A stretch of 32,881 nt of DNA from Caldilineaceae bacterium (lineage in GTDB: Bacteria > Chloroflexota > Anaerolineae > Caldilineales > Caldilineaceae): assembly GCA_022824685.1 (NCBI GenBank), contig JAJDZJ010000042.1:1-32881 (forward strand). Reading direction: 5' to 3'. The notes beneath the pieces were generated by a model. The model had not been told where the DNA came from. It saw only the letters and a program-made list of their open reading frames with translations, and made no database searches. A program made the translations under genes and the position numbers. Shown piece after piece: positions 25,311 to 32,881 of the stretch. Position 1 is the first letter of the stretch. Each line of letters begins with the position of its first letter.

Positions 25311-25344
25311 AGTGTCCAGTGGCTGCAGCCACTGGACACTTTTT
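25311..25344. terminator. Perfect 30-bp palindrome with T tract
   Basis: Bases 25311-25340 form an uninterrupted palindrome (arm AGTGTCCAGTGGCTG) followed by TTTT on the plus strand. It lies 10 nt beyond the stop of the DUF499 gene, which reads leftward, so it probably ends that operon, although the T tract is on the wrong side for that direction. It also isolates the island from ctaA. Confidence 0.6.
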
Positions 25345-25353
25345 GCAGTGCTC

Positions 25354-28185
<2,832 letters not shown>

Positions 28186-28248
28186 GTCGGGGTGGGGGTT
28201 GACGACGTCGCGCCAGGCGGGGAGGCCGCTGGCGGCGGTCGCGGTGAC

Positions 28249-28346
28249 AGGGGCTGCAGCGCGGCGGCGCTGGCTGCGGGCCTGTTCCTCGAAGCGCAGG
28301 GGCTGCAGCGCGGCGGCGCTGGCTGCGGGCCTGTTCCTCGAAGCGC
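28249..28346. repeat. Perfect 49-bp tandem duplication inside the DUF499 gene
   Basis: Two adjacent copies (28249-28297 and 28298-28346) are identical at all 49 positions. The length is one more than a multiple of three, so it shifts the frame. The near-match CTGCAGC[G/C]CCTG (minus strand) at both junctions suggests it arose by slippage or recombination between short repeats. Confidence 0.95.
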
Positions 28347-28789
28347 AGGCGCTGCAGCTCGCTCTTCATCTTTTCGACTTGGGGCGCCTGCTTGGAGGAG
28401 ACGGCGGTCAACAGCCGCTGCGCGGAGTCCAGCATGCGGATTGTATCATCGCCGGTGAATCGCTCCTGGTGGGCCCAGGCGTTGCGGTACTCCCGCAGTT
28501 CGCTCACCAGACTGCGTTCCATGCGGCCGAGCGTCAACGAAAAGACTTCATTCCATGAAACCCACATCACGCGCAGGAGGTCGGTAACATCCATATGATG
28601 GAACGGTCTGTTCGGCTCGGTATGGGAGAAGATGCGTCTCTGGTCATGGGGTCGGTCGAAGATCCGCGCCAGTTCGGTCTTGGCGGCGCCCTTGTGGCGG
28701 GCGACAAACTCGCGCGAAACGTAGGGCGCCAGGCCGGCCTTGAGGAGATCCAGCGCGAGACCGACGCGTTCTCGATTGGTGGGTGCCAT
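28298..28789 (-). CDS. Swt1-type HEPN domain, N-terminal part of the frameshifted DUF499 gene
   Basis: The frame from ATG 28789 reads MAPTNRERVGLALDLLKAGL and continues through MWVSWNEVFS and YRNAWAHQE (the R-x4-H-like HEPN motif), the N-terminal HEPN module usual for Swt1-HEPN/DUF499 proteins. It then has a helical linker (MKSELQRLRFEEQARSQRRR) and hits the duplication; beyond it the frame stays open as meaningless basic sequence to 27002. Removing one 49-bp copy joins it to the ATPase frame. HEPN domains are often RNases; here the activity is inferred. The start lies 13 nt after the DUF3226 stop, so it belongs to that operon. Confidence 0.8.
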
Positions 28790-28802
28790 AGTGTGTTCTC
28801 TC

Positions 28803-29444
28803 TTATCCCATTTCTGGGTACAGCTCTTTTAGCCAGCTTACAAATGCGGTAGTATTCGCGACTCCTATGGCCAGGTCATTCAGTCCGATAGCCGAACCCA
28901 TCTTACGGGGTTCCTTTCTTGTGGCAAGCCACGCATGAATTTCTGCCCTCAGGACTTTGCCCTGCTTGAACTTGCGATCTCCTTCTGGAATGCTATCGAT
29001 GTAATCTCTCGACAACGGCCATACAGGATCTCTGGATGGAATCATTTTTTCAATAAAGTCTTCAAGCTCCCCAGGCGATTTGTTATCAGGCATCAACCAA
29101 ATGCCGATGCGGCAGTTTCCTTCAATTATCGTCCCAGTAGGTTCAGGTGTTTCCGGCAAGTCGGATTGGTCGAAAAAAGCACTCCCCAATTCTCTCAGCC
29201 TATGCGTTACCGCATTCCATCTAGCATTCAGATCATCGTCTGCGTCCAACACTATTCCTACCACGCTGCGCCCGGGAGCTTTGATTTCTGCTGGGATAGA
29301 TCTGAGAAGCTCCCTATAGTTGTTCTTTTCCCTTATACAGAAGGTCTGCTCCAGGCCCTTGCGTGCACAAATGTGCCTGACTACATGCTTGTCATCTTGC
29401 CCTTCAACAAGAAGAACTTGATTTTGAGAGTCGGAATCTTGCAT
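28803..29444 (-). CDS. DUF3226 TOPRIM-type protein
   Basis: The 213-residue protein has the TOPRIM signature split in the usual way: E14-G15 in LLVEGQDDKHVV and the acidic strand GIVLDADDD (D67, D69-D71), followed by a GIWLMPDN segment as in DUF3226/OLD-like nucleases. It most likely cleaves nucleic acid with Mg2+. It starts 4 nt after the AAA gene stop, with AGGTGA as ribosome site, so the two are one unit. A free-standing TOPRIM protein next to an OLD-like ATPase recalls the AriA/AriB split of PARIS. The AriB family is DUF4435, however, so this would be a distinct pairing. GC is lower than in the metabolic region. Confidence 0.85.
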   Translation of the reverse strand: MQDSDSQNQVLLVEGQDDKHVVRHICARKGLEQTFCIREKNNYRELLRSIPAEIKAPGRSVVGIVLDADDDLNARWNAVTHRLRELGSAFFDQSDLPETPEPTGTIIEGNCRIGIWLMPDNKSPGELEDFIEKMIPSRDPVWPLSRDYIDSIPEGDRKFKQGKVLRAEIHAWLATRKEPRKMGSAIGLNDLAIGVANTTAFVSWLKELYPEMG

Positions 29445-29448
29445 GGCA

Positions 29449-30624
29449 TCACCTGACTTCTATGTTCTGCTCGGCGGCAGTTTGGAGGTCCTCTTCGGTG
29501 TAGCGGACAGCGCGCACTCCTTCATCCCCTTTCTCAAGGCGTACTAGCACTCCTTCTACGTTCTCATCTTCCGTAGCCGCTGTGGCGAAACCCCGCACAC
29601 AGTCCCAGCTATGCGTCGTGGCAAAGACCTGCACGTTGTTTTCGTGGGCAGTTTGCAACACCATGCGCCAGTAGTCTCGCTGCACGCTGTGGTGAATGCC
29701 ATTCTCTGCTTCGTCGATAAGGAGGAATCCGTCGCGGCTGTTGGCGAGCGCCAAAGCAATTCCGAACAGCCGCAGCGCTCCATCGCCTAAGCTTTTCAAC
29801 GGCACAGGGCGAGCGTTACCCTTTAGTCTTACGATGGCCCTTCTACCCCCTCGCATAGACACTGAACTTTCGTCACCGACTACGGCGACTCGCTCCGCTT
29901 CACCGCCGTAAACTAGATTAAGGGCGTGGGTGGCTTGGCCTTCGTCTTCTGTCAAAGCCACTTTGTCCCAGAACCGGGACAACACATAATTATTGATCAG
30001 TCCCGGACCTATCTCCTCACAAGTTGTTGGGGGTGGCAATTTGGACTCATCCCACCGAATCCGATAAGAAAGATCTAGCCCCCGCCGTTTGTCGCCTCCT
30101 ACAACAGTGGAAACACGCTGATCACGAGAAAAAAATGCTGGGACTGTCCAAGTATCACCCTGAAATACCGTTTTCAGAGTATGCGTTCCTCCTTCCAAAA
30201 AGGACTCGGGAAAAAACCTTCCTAGACTATCAAGCTCTTCATCGGAAAGTTCCGATAGGCCAACCGTGTCTATCTTGAGTTGGTCACGATGCTGGCTCGG
30301 CCCTATGAACAATCCACTGGTCTTAGCAGTGTGTCGGCCAAAAAAGAGAGCCCCCCAGTCGGGCTCAAGAATGCTATCACCATCTTCATCCGTGGCGACC
30401 GAAAATTCTTCCCGGCTGGTTAGCAGTGCTCGCAATACAGCATATCTCGCTCGCGTTGCGTAAACTTGAATGGCTTCGAGGACAGTAGTCTTGCCAACGC
30501 CGTTGCGGCCGGCAAGTAGAGTCACGCGCCCCAAACTAGGTATAGATAACCTCTTAATCCCACGGAAATTGTCTATCGACAGATCTGGGAGCAAGAGGGC
30601 GTTCTCGATCTGGTTATTGGTCAT
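29449..30624 (-). CDS. AAA/OLD-like SMC-type ATPase
   Basis: The 391-residue protein is an ABC/SMC-type ATPase of the AAA_15/21 class. It has Walker A GRNGVGKT (39-46), a signature-like LKSLGDGALRLFGIALAL (276-293), Walker B FLLIDEAENGIHH (300-312) with D304-E305, and the switch His in ATTHSWD (H338). It has no TOPRIM of its own; that is supplied by the DUF3226 gene 4 nt downstream. Such ATPases sense phage components and activate the paired nuclease. The ATG at 30624 is preferred over the TTG at 30642 because AAGGAAA precedes it. A 216-nt gap separates it from the MNT gene; I could not place a promoter there with confidence. Confidence 0.88.
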   Translation of the reverse strand: MTNNQIENALLLPDLSIDNFRGIKRLSIPSLGRVTLLAGRNGVGKTTVLEAIQVYATRARYAVLRALLTSREEFSVATDEDGDSILEPDWGALFFGRHTAKTSGLFIGPSQHRDQLKIDTVGLSELSDEELDSLGRFFPESFLEGGTHTLKTVFQGDTWTVPAFFSRDQRVSTVVGGDKRRGLDLSYRIRWDESKLPPPTTCEEIGPGLINNYVLSRFWDKVALTEDEGQATHALNLVYGGEAERVAVVGDESSVSMRGGRRAIVRLKGNARPVPLKSLGDGALRLFGIALALANSRDGFLLIDEAENGIHHSVQRDYWRMVLQTAHENNVQVFATTHSWDCVRGFATAATEDENVEGVLVRLEKGDEGVRAVRYTEEDLQTAAEQNIEVR

Positions 30625-30840
30625 TTTGTCGTTTCCTTTCAATCCCCCACATACTATAGTGGTCGAAAGAGAAGTGATCTCGCATTCCTACTGCCTTGAC
30701 ATCCCTGGCCGTGTGACCACGAGTCATAGGAATCCCCAAACGCCACTCAATCTTAGTTCAGACTATAGACTTTGTCCTATCTTCTCACGATATGTCCAAT
30801 GCCTCTACGTCATATCCCATTTGGTCTTGCCGGTTTGTAG

Positions 30841-31170
30841 TCAAGAGCCTTGTTCCCCTTTTTCGTATACGACCTTCCCCTCGCGCAGCGCAGCGCGGAG
30901 CACGCTGCCGACGAGGTGACCGCGACGCGCGATCTCCTCCGGCGTCGTTACCACGATGTCCTTGCCGACCGGCAGGTCGCTAAGCACGCGGCTTATTTCG
31001 ACTGCGGCGCGGCGTTTGTCGGCCACCTCCTCCATGACGACGAGCAGATCGACGTCGCTCCAGCGGTTGTCCGTGCCGCGCGCCCGCGAACCGAAGAGCA
31101 GAATGCGCGACGGTTCAAAACGGGCGACGATGCGATTTACCATGGTGTCGACAATGGTTTCGGTCGTCAT
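30841..31170 (-). CDS. MNT-type nucleotidyltransferase
   Basis: The 109-residue protein is a minimal nucleotidyltransferase: G27-S28 followed by 10 residues and D39-x-D41 (LLFGSRARGTDNRWSDVDLLVV), the metal and nucleotide site. MntA-type enzymes detoxify HEPN toxins by AMPylation. No separate HEPN gene is adjacent, but the DUF499 gene has an N-terminal HEPN domain. The start overlaps the methylase stop by 4 nt (ATGA), so it is translated with it. It is probably a regulator or antitoxin of the island, which is inference. Confidence 0.88.
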   Translation of the reverse strand: MTTETIVDTMVNRIVARFEPSRILLFGSRARGTDNRWSDVDLLVVMEEVADKRRAAVEISRVLSDLPVGKDIVVTTPEEIARRGHLVGSVLRAALREGKVVYEKGEQGS

Positions 31171-32759
31171 TGCGTCGGTTCAGCCCCGTCGATCAACTCC
31201 GCTTGCGCCACGCGCGGGCGCTCTCGGGCGAGGCGGGCGATCTCCGGCCAGCTTTGTACGAGGGCATTATACCCCAAGGCTTCCTGGGCGCGGTTTTTCT
31301 GTTCGCAGATGCGGTAGAGGCGGTATGCGAGCTCGCGGGCGGGCTCCGCGTCGGCGCGCAGCTTGGCCAGCAGGGCTGCGGCGCCCCCCTCCCCGGCTTG
31401 GTTATGCACGCGGATCAGGTGGTGGACCATCTCCCAGACGGTGCGACGGGTGTCGGTTTCGGGGTCCCAGTCGTCGGGCAGTTCGGCGGGGCGCAGGAGG
31501 CGCACCTTGCCGCCGCCGGCGCTGAGGATGCCGGCCTCGACCATCCCCTCCACACTATTTATCGTGGCTTTGGAGAGCTTTTCGGCCTCTCCAAAGTTCC
31601 CCTCGCTAAAGCCTTCCTGCTCAAACCACGTGATGGCCCAGCGTGTATCGTTGTCAAAGTTTCCCGTCTGCTCAGCGAGCGTCTCGTCCAGCGTCTGGCT
31701 GATGAGTGATAGAGCATCGCGAACCGAGAGCGGTCTGCCTCTGACGTCCATTACATGAGTGTAGCGGCTGAAGATGGAGATACCGGGCCCAATGGATGCC
31801 TGCTTCAGATCCACCGGCGCGATGCTGCCCGCTTGCATGGTACGGACCGCCTCGGGTAACTTTTCAGTGAGCGAATCGACAAACTGTCGGCGTGTTGATA
31901 ACTGGGCATTTGCGGGTCTTGGCCGACACGCCAATACGATGCTTGAAGCGAGTGCGTTGGACCCGATCGCCCTAGGTCTATTGCCCAATTCCGTACGTAT
32001 TGGCCACATGCCAGTGATCTGAAATCCCGTGCGAATTAGCCCTTCCAACATGGTTTCCCAACCAGTTGAAGTCGCACCATCTCTAGTAAATTCTGCCTGC
32101 TTATATGCGTAATAGACCGTCAAGGGATGAGTAGAAAGAGCCGACTCCTTCACGTTGGCGAAGGCTTGGGTCAAACCATTCTCGAAAAAGTCCCTCGCTC
32201 TTGATTTGCTACCTTCGAAACGGTGGGGAGTTGCCACCAGTTCCTCAACTCTGGGTACTGCCAACGTGGAAAAATTTTCCGGGAAGACGCCCTTCAGCGA
32301 GCGACGTAGCCAGACATAGAAAAAATCCGAGAGATCGGCGTACGGAACGTTGTCGTAGTATGGTGGATCAGTAGAAGCCATACAGTCTTTGCGGACGACT
32401 TGGGTTGCGGCATCTGCTTGGTAAGCCTCACCGCAAGGTCGTGCTGGCATAGTCTTTACCGATTTCCATACCCAGTCAACCATCGCCAAAAAATTGCCGG
32501 ATGAACTGCAGAAGGGATTGCATTCTGCGAAGTCCCAAAACATTTGGATCGCTTGACGACTAAACGTATTACGGATTTTCTCGCCAGATTTGTGCCAACT
32601 GCATATCGACGACCAGTAGTCAGCAACCTTATCTACTACGAACGCCAAGTAAACGCCTACAGCTTCGGCGTAGGCAGTGGACCCAGTTCCACCATCCCGC
32701 AAGGGAACCCCGTCATCCGCAATTCCAGCGACCACCGAGTCTGCACAGGGCGATTGCAT
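31167..32759 (-). pseudogene. DUF1156 DNA methylase, N-terminally truncated at the contig repeat
   Basis: The 530 residues match the C-terminal half of COG1743/DUF1156 adenine-specific methylases, normally about 900-1000 long. GTGSTAYAEAVGVYLAFVVDK, QAIQMFWDFAECNPF and the catalytic motif IV DPPYYDNVPYADLSDFFYVW are present. Missing are the N-terminal WWARRP-type segment and the AdoMet-binding loop. The first four to five codons lie in the inverted-repeat arm, and a TAG directly precedes the ATG, so the gene is cut where the repeat starts. Either the repeat inserted into the gene or the contig joins wrongly here. It is coupled to the MNT gene by an ATGA overlap. As it stands it cannot methylate DNA. 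Confidence 0.8.
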
Positions 32760-32881
32760 CTAAATTGGGTCAGAACATCGAAATGCAGCCGAATACTCTT
32801 CCAGGTCGGGGTAAGACACAGGGAAATGTACGAAAGATGGCACGTAGACGGAGAATTTAACTTATCTCGCCGACTGAGGGC
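32746..32881. repeat. Right arm of 136-bp terminal inverted repeat
   Basis: This is the exact inverted copy of 3-138. Its inner edge (32746) falls inside the reading frame of the truncated methylase and introduces the upstream stop. No flanking target-site duplication can be judged because the outer flanks are outside the window. Confidence 0.95.

Overview
The window looks like a contig from a GC-rich, aerobic or facultative environmental bacterium. I favour Chloroflexota of the Caldilinea/Anaerolineae type. This rests on the gene mix (tandem phytanoyl-CoA dioxygenase-like genes, several amidases, Gfo/Idh and epimerase genes, a 2-oxoacid:ferredoxin oxidoreductase, heme A synthesis) and on short-period intergenic repeats. 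It is inference; there is no rRNA, tRNA or CRISPR array to confirm it.

Layout. Both ends carry the same 136-bp sequence in inverted orientation (3-138 and 32746-32881). The left flank (about 140-4900) is accessory DNA of lower or mixed GC: an SLATT-type two-TM gene with a proline-rich small ORF, a Doc toxin/ribbon-helix-helix antitoxin pair with a clear promoter/operator, a zinc-motif protein, a 28-aa membrane peptide, a decamer repeat with a palindrome, and a decayed DUF7662/PIN toxin module. The middle (5082-25172) is metabolic: two near-identical PhyH dioxygenases, an amidase, a ThDP enzyme, prephenate dehydratase, an amidohydrolase, a thioredoxin-like lipoprotein, a second amidase, a CBS protein, KorA and a KorB-CBS fusion, an epimerase/Gfo-Idh/cupin group, a DUF2335 pair, and ctaA-ctaB for heme A. 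The right flank (25354-32759, all minus strand) is a defence-type island. In transcription order it has a truncated DUF1156 DNA methylase, an MNT nucleotidyltransferase, an OLD-like AAA ATPase with a stand-alone TOPRIM (DUF3226) protein, and a Swt1-HEPN/DUF499 ATPase.

Main points. (1) The lipoprotein gene at 13220-13762 has an in-frame TGA exactly where the first Cys of a W-C-P-x-C thioredoxin site should be, with a hairpin 21 nt downstream whose loop lies 26-27 nt after the TGA. It is a strong selenoprotein candidate and is easily mis-annotated as two ORFs. (2) The DUF499 gene is split by a perfect 49-bp tandem duplication. Removing one copy restores a single 1128-codon gene, so this may be a reversible off state of a defence gene. 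(3) The AAA/TOPRIM pair resembles PARIS/OLD systems and sits between methylase and DUF499 genes. (4) Intergenic spaces carry tandem arrays with 7-bp and 10-bp periods. All family assignments come from reading motifs in the translated sequence; no database search was run.
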